Source of the DNA: Bacteroidaceae bacterium
GTDB lineage: Bacteria > Bacteroidota > Bacteroidia > Bacteroidales > Bacteroidaceae
DNA: 64,000 bases
Direction of reading: 5' to 3'
Assembly (NCBI GenBank): GCA_017529865.1
Contig: JAFXNA010000011.1
Coordinates: forward strand, 53,820-117,819
The notes under the pieces were generated by a model. That model did not search any database. It saw only the letters and a program-made list of their open reading frames with translations, and was not told where the DNA came from. The position numbers were made by a program, and so were the translations under genes. Within the stretch, counting starts at the first letter, position 1. Each line of letters starts with the position of its first letter. This document shows positions 16,139 to 23,896 of the stretch, piece by piece.

Positions 16139-16768
16139 TCACATTCCTAAATATATGGGCGTTCTATCCCTATCCCCAATTAATCCTCTCTGTCCTAAAT
16201 CTAGATAGTCTTTCATAACACAAAAGAAATCTTCAACAAGATTATTGGGTAAGCTCTGAAGACTATTTATACCAACAACTGCTTTAGCTTCTGGATATGA
16301 GAAAAACACGTTAAAATCTTCTTTATGTCTGAGTTTGCGTCCTCCTAACAGTTTCTTGGCACCTTCCATTGCTCCACTATTTAAATACAGAATTTTTTGA
16401 GGATATATAGGTTTTATGAACAAATGCCCAATACGCAATGAAACATCATAGATGGTCAATGGTCCTATTTGTGGAATATTTCCAATAAAATGATCAATAG
16501 TATTGTACAAATCTTCATAGTCTGTAAAAGTAGTAAGAAAAATGGATGGAAGACGAGACTTTATTACATTAATAGCATTGGTCTTGCTTTTGGAAGAAAT
16601 TCGATGCTGGTGGTCTCCAACCACACAAGCTGTTGCTAAATTATGTAGTGATGTTGGTGACGGAGCAGAACTGTAAATCATATACAGACTCTTGACGTCA
16701 TCTAGCTCGTCAAGATGTTCTTTACACAAAAGACAACAATAACAATTAACAGCTTCTTTAAAAGTCAT
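16139..16768 (-). CDS. Hypothetical protein with a helix-hairpin-helix-like segment
   Basis: About 209 residues from the ATG at 16768 (an upstream ATG at 16801 would add 11 residues with no family support). No signal peptide or membrane segment. The middle contains IPQIGPLTIYDVSLRIG, which resembles a helix-hairpin-helix DNA-binding turn, and a Cys cluster (CYCCLLC) lies near the N-terminus. I do not recognise the family. It precedes the C10 protease on the same strand with an 82-base gap. Base composition is more AT-rich than its neighbours, which may suggest acquisition. Confidence 0.55.
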   Translation of the reverse strand: MTFKEAVNCYCCLLCKEHLDELDDVKSLYMIYSSAPSPTSLHNLATACVVGDHQHRISSKSKTNAINVIKSRLPSIFLTTFTDYEDLYNTIDHFIGNIPQIGPLTIYDVSLRIGHLFIKPIYPQKILYLNSGAMEGAKKLLGGRKLRHKEDFNVFFSYPEAKAVVGINSLQSLPNNLVEDFFCVMKDYLDLGQRGLIGDRDRTPIYLGM

Positions 16769-16807
16769 AATCTTGTATTTAGTTCGTTTAGTAATGTACA
16801 ATAAAAA

Positions 16808-16952
16808 AACGTGGACAAATTACTTCGTCTACGTATTCTGAGGTATTGGGGATGACCTTATGCACTTAACGAGTAATAGTCCACGTGGAATACACGTGAA
16901 CCATCTACTTTACTCTTGTGCATATTCATCGAATTCCCCAATTGTCAGAATA
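16808..16952. repeat. Nested inverted repeats in the gap before the hypothetical gene
   Basis: ACGTGGAC (16810-16817) pairs with GTCCACGT about 60 bases later (near 16879-16886), and ATTCTGAGGTATTGGGGA (about 16837-16854) pairs imperfectly with TCCCCAATTGTCAGAAT (about 16935-16951). A CACGTGGAATACACGTG near-palindrome lies between them. Could be a small inserted element or a folded leader; no gene is visible. Confidence 0.4.
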
Positions 16953-17353
16953 CAAGATACAAAGCGGATGCTTCTTCCAATATGTCCGCCCACCCGTCAA
17001 CGAACCCTCTCCTGTCCCCCTTAAAGGAGGATGATGAAGAGAATGTGTTCGAATGGACGCTGCAAAGATAGTTAAATTAATTGATAATTCAGCAAAATTG
17101 CGGTTAAGAAAGTGCAATAAAAGCTTGTTTTTATTGCCGAACGCTAGCAATTTGGACTTTTCAAGTCAATTGACAATTGATAATTATGCAAATTCGGATG
17201 TTTTTCCTTCACAAATACTTGCTATTTGTAGTTTGGAACATGTAATTATAAATAATGGTTATTGGTTATAGGTTATGGGGTATTGACGGGCTAAGTAGTC
17301 GATAAGAATCGATATACACACGAACTGTTAATAAAAACAGCACAGCTTTTTCG

Positions 17354-17404
17354 AAGGTGTCCATTGATTCAGTACGACTTCAATAAAGGTGTCTATTGTT
17401 TCAG
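17354..17404. repeat. 19-bp direct repeat, two copies 32 bp apart
   Basis: AAGGTGTCCATTGATTCAG (17354-17372) and AAGGTGTCTATTGTTTCAG (17386-17404) agree at 17 of 19 positions. No gene covers them. Confidence 0.55.
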
Positions 17405-17433
17405 CTAATAAAAAGAAAAAGTGTGATTTATAA

Positions 17434-17500
17434 AGTTTATAGTTGATAGTTTATAGTTGAAAGTCAGTATATTGAGTTTAAAGTTTACAGTTTACAGATT
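17434..17500. repeat. Word-repeat island GTTTATAGTTGA
   Basis: GTTTATAGTTGA occurs at 17435-17446 and again at 17449-17460, followed by AGTTTAAAGTTTACAGTTTACAG. Same style as the other intergenic word islands. Confidence 0.55.
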
Positions 17501-17611
17501 GTTTAACCATAACGAGAACGTCAACTTTTTGTTTTTATCTTTGTTTTCGCTATCGTTTTTCTTCTTAAATTATCCCCCAAAAAATCATCCATTTTCTATG
17601 CTATTTTTTTT

Positions 17612-17896
17612 GAATCGATTCAACTCATCAATCGAATCGATTCATTCGATCGATTGAATCGATTCAAATTAGGACACCCTAAAAACAGTCTAAAATCAGT
17701 CAGTTCATAAAAGGGGGCAAAAAAGCACGAGTTAACACAAAGGAAGCGGGGCGGCCGTTTAGTTCCTTTAGACGGGCTACTTACTTCCTTTGGATTGCCC
17801 GCTCAGTTCCTTTAGGTTGAATGCAGATCGTTTGAGCGTAGAATACGATGAGTATTTACGCTGAATTCAAAGGGTTTGAACGCTGAATTCGATTTG
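17612..17896. repeat. Three blocks of 22-bp-periodic repeats
   Basis: Block A: palindrome GAATCGATTC at 17612, 17634 and 17656, exactly 22 bp apart. Block B: TTCCTTT[AG]G at 17763, 17785 and 17807, again 22 bp apart. Block C: [AG]CG[TC][AT]GAAT[AT]C at 17836, 17858 and 17880, again 22 bp apart, the last two both ACGCTGAATTC. Between A and B, CTAAAAACAGT and CTAAAATCAGT repeat at 11 bp (17679, 17690). The unit sequence changes from block to block while the period stays fixed. No gene covers the region. Confidence 0.7.
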
Positions 17897-17907
17897 AAGT
17901 TAAGCCA

Positions 17908-17947
17908 CAAATAAACAGCCGACTCAATCGGGAAGAAAGGTCGGCTG
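17908..17947 (-). terminator. Terminator of the STAS operon
   Basis: On the minus strand CAGCCGAC (17947-17940) pairs with GTCGGCTG (17923-17916), loop 16 bases, followed by TTTATTTG. It begins 8 bases past the STAS stop codon. Confidence 0.7.
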
Positions 17948-17954
17948 CGAAGGT

Positions 17955-18257
17955 TTACTTAAACTCAAAAAGATTTGTGAATCCTGTCATAGCGAAGACG
18001 GAGCGAATATCATCGGAAATACCTCTGATATAGACGTGACTGCCTTTTGGCTTGGCATTCTTCAAGATGCCGAGGAAGATACGCAAACCACTCGAGGAGA
18101 TATACTCCAACTTTGTACAGTCGAGGATAATATCGTGACCTTCGCAATCCTGCAATGATGCAGTTGCTTTCTCGGTCTCAGGAGCTGCAGCCGTGTCAAG
18201 ACGGCCTTCAAAATACATTACGAAATCGTTGTTCTCTTCTTTAAATTCTGTATTCAT
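17955..18257 (-). CDS. STAS-domain anti-sigma factor antagonist
   Basis: 100 residues, the SpoIIAA/RsbV type. The core ILDCTKLEYISSSGLRIF carries the conserved phosphorylatable Ser before GLR. In partner switching the unphosphorylated STAS protein captures an anti-sigma kinase and the phosphorylated form is reset by a SpoIIE-type phosphatase. It is the last gene of an operon whose second gene is a protein with both SpoIIE phosphatase and RsbW-like kinase domains, so both writing and erasing activities are in cis. The next gene upstream ends 119 bases away, the gap being ATTAACCTA/CTATTAAG word repeats. A terminator follows. Confidence 0.9.
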   Translation of the reverse strand: MNTEFKEENNDFVMYFEGRLDTAAAPETEKATASLQDCEGHDIILDCTKLEYISSSGLRIFLGILKNAKPKGSHVYIRGISDDIRSVFAMTGFTNLFEFK

Positions 18258-18261
18258 CTTC

Positions 18262-18370
18262 TTAATTACTATTTAATTATTTACTATTTACCATTGTTTT
18301 TTATTTGTTTATTTATTCTATTTGTCTATTAACCTATTACTATTAACCTACTAAGCTATTAAGCTATTAA
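18262..18370. repeat. Word-repeat island inside the partner-switch operon
   Basis: Runs of TTTACTATTTACCATTG, TTTATTTGTTTATTTATTC, and CTATTAACCTA/AAGCTATT units separate the STAS gene from the carrier gene. The AAGCTATTAA words recur at 62979-63131. Confidence 0.6.
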
Positions 18371-18376
18371 GCATTA

Positions 18377-20170
18377 TTAATACAACGGATAAATGATATT
18401 TACAATGATCAGAGCGATGACAAGCAGCACGATGTGCATACAAATACCCAGGCGGGCAAAGTCGGAGAACCTGAACGAGCCTGGACCATAGACGAGCATG
18501 TGAGTGGTGCTGCCTATAGGCGATGCGAAACTGAAAGTGACGCAAAGCATAAGCGACATGATGAATGGCAAAGGGTTACATCCCAACATCTCGGCCTGCT
18601 GATACATAATCGGGAAGAAGACGGCACCGGCTCCCACATCGCTGACAAACTCGCTGACAAACGAAGCAAGAATGCACATGACAGCCATGACGATATAAGG
18701 ATTGTTGCCACAGAGTTGCAGCACGTCGCCTGCAATGGTATCGGCAATACCTGTCTTGGTGATGGCTACTGAGAACACCACCGTGGAACCAATAACGAGC
18801 AGTAACTCCCACTCAATGTACTTCGTGACACCTGTGATGCGGCAACACCCGAAAATCAGCATCATTCCGGCTGCCAGCATGGCTGCGGCCATCAGTGGCA
18901 GGACATGGAACGAGGAGATGAGAAACATCAGCACAAGGATGATTGCGGAGGTAATGGTCTTCGGTCCCAGCTGGGGCACAAAATGGCTATCGAAGAAGGT
19001 GAGCGAACGACGGTTGTCGCGCTCAAATTGCTCTTCGCCCTTTGGTGGACACTCCAAAAGCAGTGTGTCGCCCGCCTGAATCTGAATCTCACGAGGCTGA
19101 CCTTTCACACGATGTCCCTGACGAGCTACAGCTATCAGGGCTACGTTGTTCTTCTGCTCAAAATCACAACTCGTCATCGAACGTCCAATCAGGTCACTAT
19201 TGAAAGTAACGTAAGCTGTGCGCATGCGGCGCTTTGTATCGATATCATTGATACTCCACACGTGGTGGTCGGCTGCTGCCAAACCATGCGTACGTTTCAG
19301 TTCAAGTATCTCGTTAATCTGTCCGGCATAAATGAGACGGTCGCCACCAAGAATCCATTCGTCCTTGGGAACAGGCATGATAATCTCGCGGTCAAAACGC
19401 ACAATCTCAACCAGCGAGCCGCCCTTTACGTTGTACAGACCAGCATCGACAACGGTCTCACCAACAGCTGGGTTATCGGTAGGCACAAGCAGTTCCACGG
19501 TGTAGTCGCTGGTGGTTTCGAACGACTGTTCAACAGACTCACGCGAAGGGATGAAATGTTGCAGCAACACAACCAGAAGCACACCGACGACGGTAAGAAT
19601 CAGACCTGGCAGCAGAGGTTCGAAGACGTTGAGCGACTGACCGGTCTTACTCATATAGAGACCTGCAATAACAAGGTTGGACGAGTTGCCAAGCAGCGTA
19701 CACATACCACCCAGTGTAGCAGCATAGCTCAACGGCAACAGGAGCTTGGATGGAGCTATACTGAGTTTCCGTGACCATATCTTTACAACATCGATGAACA
19801 TCGCCACCACATTCGTAGAATTGAGCAAGGCTGCCATAATGCTCGTCGGAATCATAAGTCGCAACAAGGCGCTATTATAGTTCTTGGGGTCACCAAGTAC
19901 GTTTTTAGAAAGCCAATAAAGCACACCTGTATGCAACAATCCGGCAATGATAATGAAAAACGCGGCATGAACCACAACCGGTTCACTACCAAAGCCTGCC
20001 AAACCCTCCTCCTCGGTGACGACACCAGTAACCAACAGCACAGTCAGGGCACTTAGGAAAGCAACCTCGACTGGTATCCTCGAGCGAGTCATCACCACAA
20101 AGATGCCTATGATGGTCAGAATGGTAATCCAACCGTAGATACTAAAACCAAATATTATTTCATCGAACAT
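18377..20170 (-). CDS. SLC13/DASS-type carrier with two RCK_C domains
   Basis: 597 residues with about 11-12 hydrophobic segments in two halves (about 5-200 and 395-597) separated by two cytosolic RCK_C/TrkA-C domains (about 220-380; GGSLVEIVRFDREIIMPVP and EIQIQAGDTLLLECPPKGEE are typical). The motifs LNSTNVVAMFIDVVK, LPLSYAATLGGMCTLLGNSS in the first half and SFASPIGSTTHMLVYGPG in the second match SLC13-family permeases, which move dicarboxylates, sulfate or similar anions with sodium. The substrate is not determinable. It lies between the sensor phosphatase gene (41 bases upstream) and the STAS gene, so it may be the effector or a co-sensor of that pathway. Confidence 0.88.
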   Translation of the reverse strand: MFDEIIFGFSIYGWITILTIIGIFVVMTRSRIPVEVAFLSALTVLLVTGVVTEEEGLAGFGSEPVVVHAAFFIIIAGLLHTGVLYWLSKNVLGDPKNYNSALLRLMIPTSIMAALLNSTNVVAMFIDVVKIWSRKLSIAPSKLLLPLSYAATLGGMCTLLGNSSNLVIAGLYMSKTGQSLNVFEPLLPGLILTVVGVLLVVLLQHFIPSRESVEQSFETTSDYTVELLVPTDNPAVGETVVDAGLYNVKGGSLVEIVRFDREIIMPVPKDEWILGGDRLIYAGQINEILELKRTHGLAAADHHVWSINDIDTKRRMRTAYVTFNSDLIGRSMTSCDFEQKNNVALIAVARQGHRVKGQPREIQIQAGDTLLLECPPKGEEQFERDNRRSLTFFDSHFVPQLGPKTITSAIILVLMFLISSFHVLPLMAAAMLAAGMMLIFGCCRITGVTKYIEWELLLVIGSTVVFSVAITKTGIADTIAGDVLQLCGNNPYIVMAVMCILASFVSEFVSDVGAGAVFFPIMYQQAEMLGCNPLPFIMSLMLCVTFSFASPIGSTTHMLVYGPGSFRFSDFARLGICMHIVLLVIALIIVNIIYPLY

Positions 20171-20211
20171 TGAACAATTATATTATTTTCGTTATCGTTT
20201 TCGTTTTTTTG

Positions 20212-22560
20212 TTATATTTTCTTTAGTAGCGTGAGGATATTACGTCCGTCAATATATTCGTAGTTAATACTATCCATAATCTGGCGAATTAGGTGAATGC
20301 CAAGTCCTCCTATGCCACGCTCCTCTGCTGAAAGGCTGGTATCCACCTCTGCCTTTGCTGTAGGGTCGAATGGTATACCATTGTCGCTGATGACGAACTT
20401 CAGGCCCTTGTCGCTGATCGTGGCGTCAATACTTACCGTTCCAGTGACTTCTGGAGGATAGGCATACTTCATCACATTGACCACAGCCTCCTCTATCGCT
20501 AAGTTCATCTGCATACACACGCCCATATCTAAACCTGCAGCTTCACAAACGGTGTCAACAAACTCTGCCAGTTTGGAAACCTGTTGCACATCATTGGGCA
20601 GCGTTAAGCTACGCTGATAGTGAACGTCGGGTTGTTGGTGTTTGTATTGCAAGGCAAGCATGGTCAGGTCATCGCTCTGTACAGCATCGCCCACAAAATG
20701 ATGCACAGCCTGGGTCATCGAATCAATAAGCTGCTTGGGAGAATTCGGAGTCTGCCGTATGACATCAAAGACACGTTGTTCCTGGAACTGGGCGTGAACG
20801 TTGTTCTCAGCCTCTGTCAATCCGTCTGTATAAAGGAAAATTGTAGTATTGGGATCGATGGTGGCTTCTTGAAGTGAGAACTTCCATCCAGGCATCACAC
20901 CCACAGGGATATTCGGGTCGCATGGAAGCATTCCTACACCGCTTCCGATGAGAATCGGTACGTCGTGACCAGCATTGCAGTAGCGCATACGACCTGTCAG
21001 CATGTCTAATGCACCGACAAAGAGCGTGACGAACATATTCGACTCATTACCCTCCGCCATCGCTTCATTCAATTCCATAACAATACGGTCGGGCATAGCC
21101 TCGTGAGCTGCTATCGTACGGAACTGTGCACGGGTAACCGCCATAACCAACGCGGCAGGAACACCCTTTCCAGATACATCACCGATGCAGAAGAACAGTT
21201 TCTCATCACGAATGAAGAAGTCAAACAAGTCACCGCCAACCTCCTTGGCAGAGTCAAGCTGACCGTAGATGTCTATATCATCACGTTCAGGATAAGGCGG
21301 ATATACCTTTGGAATCATCGACATTTGTATGTTCTTGGCCACATGCAACTCACTCTCCATAGATGCCTTCTGGGTTGTCGTCTCTTTCAGTTCATCAATA
21401 TATTTCACGAGCGAATGCTGCATGCCTGTAAACGAGTGGCTCAACTGACCTATCTCGTCGATACGCTTCAGCTTGGGCAGCTTTGCATCGAATTGGCCTG
21501 AAGCAATGGTTTCTGCGCCCTCTGCCAATCGCCGCAACGGATTCAGTTCGCGAGTGATGATGCGGATAAAGATATAGAGCATAAGCAGCAAACCGATAAA
21601 TACAATACCCATTACACTGCGGCGCAAACGGTCGAAGCCGCTGAAGATATCGCTCTCAGGGCAGACGATAGCCATTGAGCATCCTGTCTGTCCAAGAGGC
21701 TCGTAGAACACATAACAATCTTCATCACCTATATTCATGCGCTTCAGACCCTTCTCGCCACGTTGCATGGCATGGCCCAATGCGGTCAATGCCGTGTCAG
21801 GCTGCTCCAAGGACTGCGTAAAGATGGTCTCGCGCGAAATCTTCATCGTGTCGGGATGTACGAAGTAGGTGCCGCCACGACCGATCATGATACTGTAGGA
21901 ATTAGGATAAGGCTTCATAGACGAGACGGTCTTTGAAAGCCATGCCAAAGAGATATCGGTAGCAATGGTGCCGATGAACTCTCCATTCTTGTTCTTCAAC
22001 GGACGGCAGTAAGAAGCAATAAAACTCTCAGAATATTTCCAATTGGGATTATGATCGAAATAAGGTTCCGTCCAACAGGGGCGGTCGAGCAAATGACACT
22101 GTTGGTACCAATCCATATAGAAATACTCGTACAATTCATTTCCTTCCTGTATCGAAATAATCGAGTCGTTCTCCCATTGAGAGTAAGCCGAGAAATAATA
22201 GCCTTGATCCTCGAAATGAGATGGCTCGAAGGCAATTGAGCAGCCGAACAAGTCAGGATTATTGCGCAGGATGCCCTCACTATAGACAAACATAGAGTCG
22301 GCCTTATCGGGATGTCTCATCACAAGCCACTCCGTCATCGTTGTCGCAACCTCTGCACGATTTAAGATTGCTTCCACACGCATCGAGGTGTTATCCAAGA
22401 TTTGTGTAGCGCGGTTGATTGCTTCCTGTCGGACTGCATCACGCGACTGATAGAACAGGAAGCCAAGAGCAGCATTGAATATCAAGGCAGCAAACAAAAC
22501 CACCCACAGGCTGACCCTGACAGATAGTTTTTTACGAATATATCTTATAATCCTTTTCAT
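20212..22560 (-). CDS. Cache-HAMP-SpoIIE phosphatase fused to RsbW-like kinase domain
   Basis: 782 residues, an inner-membrane partner-switch regulator. TM1 about 17-37, periplasmic Cache-like sensor about 40-300, TM2 about 308-332, HAMP about 335-385, a short coiled coil, then a SpoIIE/PP2C domain (about 425-625) with EVGGDLFD, GDVSGKGVPA, FLYTDGLTEA and DDLTML carrying the metal-binding Asp residues. The C-terminal HATPase domain (about 650-780) has the N box NLAIEEAVVNVMKYAY and G boxes ISDNGIPFDP and GIGGLGIHLI. So one protein holds both the phosphatase and the kinase for the STAS protein encoded two genes on. The gene follows the NMT1-like gene by 21 bases. No sigma factor is nearby, so the output may be non-transcriptional. 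Confidence 0.9.
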   Translation of the reverse strand: MKRIIRYIRKKLSVRVSLWVVLFAALIFNAALGFLFYQSRDAVRQEAINRATQILDNTSMRVEAILNRAEVATTMTEWLVMRHPDKADSMFVYSEGILRNNPDLFGCSIAFEPSHFEDQGYYFSAYSQWENDSIISIQEGNELYEYFYMDWYQQCHLLDRPCWTEPYFDHNPNWKYSESFIASYCRPLKNKNGEFIGTIATDISLAWLSKTVSSMKPYPNSYSIMIGRGGTYFVHPDTMKISRETIFTQSLEQPDTALTALGHAMQRGEKGLKRMNIGDEDCYVFYEPLGQTGCSMAIVCPESDIFSGFDRLRRSVMGIVFIGLLLMLYIFIRIITRELNPLRRLAEGAETIASGQFDAKLPKLKRIDEIGQLSHSFTGMQHSLVKYIDELKETTTQKASMESELHVAKNIQMSMIPKVYPPYPERDDIDIYGQLDSAKEVGGDLFDFFIRDEKLFFCIGDVSGKGVPAALVMAVTRAQFRTIAAHEAMPDRIVMELNEAMAEGNESNMFVTLFVGALDMLTGRMRYCNAGHDVPILIGSGVGMLPCDPNIPVGVMPGWKFSLQEATIDPNTTIFLYTDGLTEAENNVHAQFQEQRVFDVIRQTPNSPKQLIDSMTQAVHHFVGDAVQSDDLTMLALQYKHQQPDVHYQRSLTLPNDVQQVSKLAEFVDTVCEAAGLDMGVCMQMNLAIEEAVVNVMKYAYPPEVTGTVSIDATISDKGLKFVISDNGIPFDPTAKAEVDTSLSAEERGIGGLGIHLIRQIMDSINYEYIDGRNILTLLKKI

Positions 22561-22581
22561 AACTTAACCCTAACCTTAACT

Positions 22582-23583
22582 TCATTTTTTCACATCTCCA
22601 CTTACCAGTTCCTCATACGTCACTTCGCGACCCAGCATCATATTCTCCACCATCAATCGACTAGCTAGGCGCACCATATCCGGACGCAGACGGAACTCGC
22701 GCTTCTTTGACTCGCGATCCACTTGTAGGCGCAGCACCTCCTTAAGCATCAGTCGTTGCATTACTCGGTTGGTGGCGATATGCTCTCGGTCTACGTATTG
22801 CATCACGATATCAAGCGTCTCATCGGGATGCTGGGCAGCCCACTCCCACCCCTTCTTGCTGGCAGCTGCAAACCGATGAGCCTGTTCCTTATGTTTGTTG
22901 TAGTAGTCGCGGGTCATATAGACGCCATCCTCCTGTACGTTGTAACCGTGGTCGCAGAAACGATATACGTTCTTATCAGTCATTTCGATACCAGCCTGTA
23001 CCAATTGGTAGTACTCATTGTAGCTCATTGCCACCGTAGCATCGAGGGCACCAGAGACGAAGAGGTTGACATTTTGAGCAAAGCGCACCCATTCATAGTC
23101 CAAGTGGTCCTTGATACTCATACAGATGGCCAGTTGTCCGAAGCCCACGCTCCAAATGCCCACACGAGCACCTTTCTGCGACAGAGGATCTTGATTACGG
23201 GCAGAAACAATCACCATTCCGTTGTTCATCGATGTCTGCAAGATATTCACCAATGGGGTGCCGTTGTCCACAATCTCCAAAGCCTGACACAGCTGCAATG
23301 TCGTAGCCTGACACTGATTCTTACGCATACGACTCATAGCAGGTTGAGTGGCAGTAGGATGTTCTATACGCACCTTCACACCAGCATCACGATAGAAACC
23401 CTTCGCTTCTGCCACATAGTAGCCAGCAAACTGAGCCTGTGCTGTCCATTGTGGCGTAAACACAATCGTTTCATCCTGAGCCGCCACTTTCTGAGCGTGA
23501 AGAAGAATTGAAGGATTGAAGCATTGAAGGATTATAAACCCAATAATCAATGACCAATAACCTATAACCTTATTATTATTCAT
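22582..23583 (-). CDS. NMT1/THI5-like periplasmic ligand-binding protein
   Basis: 333 residues. Signal peptide about 1-31, then a type II periplasmic binding fold of the NMT1/THI5 family (VFTPQWTAQAQFAGYYVAEA, the typical first strand and helix, then GFYRDAGVKVRI). Family members bind thiamine precursors, nitrate/sulfonate-type or aromatic ligands. No ABC permease or ATPase is nearby; instead the gene heads an operon with a Cache-SpoIIE sensor, an SLC13-type carrier and a STAS protein. Comparable NMT1 domains are found fused to sensor proteins elsewhere, so ligand sensing is a reasonable inference. A consensus promoter lies at 23651-23681. The signal-peptide codons are built of GGTTATTGGTCATTGATTATTGGG-like words. 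Confidence 0.85.
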   Translation of the reverse strand: MNNNKVIGYWSLIIGFIILQCFNPSILLHAQKVAAQDETIVFTPQWTAQAQFAGYYVAEAKGFYRDAGVKVRIEHPTATQPAMSRMRKNQCQATTLQLCQALEIVDNGTPLVNILQTSMNNGMVIVSARNQDPLSQKGARVGIWSVGFGQLAICMSIKDHLDYEWVRFAQNVNLFVSGALDATVAMSYNEYYQLVQAGIEMTDKNVYRFCDHGYNVQEDGVYMTRDYYNKHKEQAHRFAAASKKGWEWAAQHPDETLDIVMQYVDREHIATNRVMQRLMLKEVLRLQVDRESKKREFRLRPDMVRLASRLMVENMMLGREVTYEELVSGDVKK

Positions 23584-23630
23584 GATTTATTCATTAACCA
23601 ATAACCATTAACCAATAACCTAAATTACCA
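23505..23630. repeat. Word-repeat island across the start of the NMT1-like gene
   Basis: GAATTGAAGGATTGAAGCATTGAAGG, AATAACCTATAACC and ATTAACCAATAACC words run through the first ~25 codons of the gene and its leader. Confidence 0.6.
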
Positions 23631-23650
23631 ATACAAATGTAATTTGGCTG

Positions 23651-23681
23651 CAAAAGTAATCATTTTTCAGCAAAACACAAA
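23651..23681 (-). promoter_or_regulatory. Consensus promoter of the partner-switch operon
   Basis: On the minus strand TTTG (23681-23678), 19 bp, TACTTTTG (23658-23651). Start point about 23645, leader about 60 bases. Confidence 0.7.
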
Positions 23682-23699
23682 ATAAAAGAGCAATAATCT

Positions 23700-23836
23700 G
23701 CAAGATTTATTGAAGAATTAAATGTAAAAATGGAAGAATTATAAAATGTAAAAAATGAAAAATAGAAGAATTGAAGAATTGTATAAGGGAAAAAACAAAA
23801 AAACTCTAAACTCTAAACCCTAAACTCTAAACTTTT
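23700..23836. repeat. Word-repeat island between divergent promoters
   Basis: GAAGAATT, AAATGTAAAAATGG and CTCTAAACCCTAAA units in degenerate tandem form fill the gap up to the -7 box at 23840. Confidence 0.6.
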
Positions 23837-23839
23837 TTG

Positions 23840-23847
23840 TATCTTTG
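23840..23847 (+). promoter_or_regulatory. -7 promoter box of the LysM gene
   Basis: TATCTTTG about 50 bases before the start codon; no clear -33 element. Confidence 0.5.
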
Positions 23848-23896
23848 CACTCGATTATTAAAAATTAGGTAATGATTCATTAAGGTTATTATAATT

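Noticed and set aside
17612..17896. CRISPR array
   Set aside because: Repeats are only about 10 bp, change from block to block, and the period of 22 bp leaves no room for spacers; no cas genes are present.
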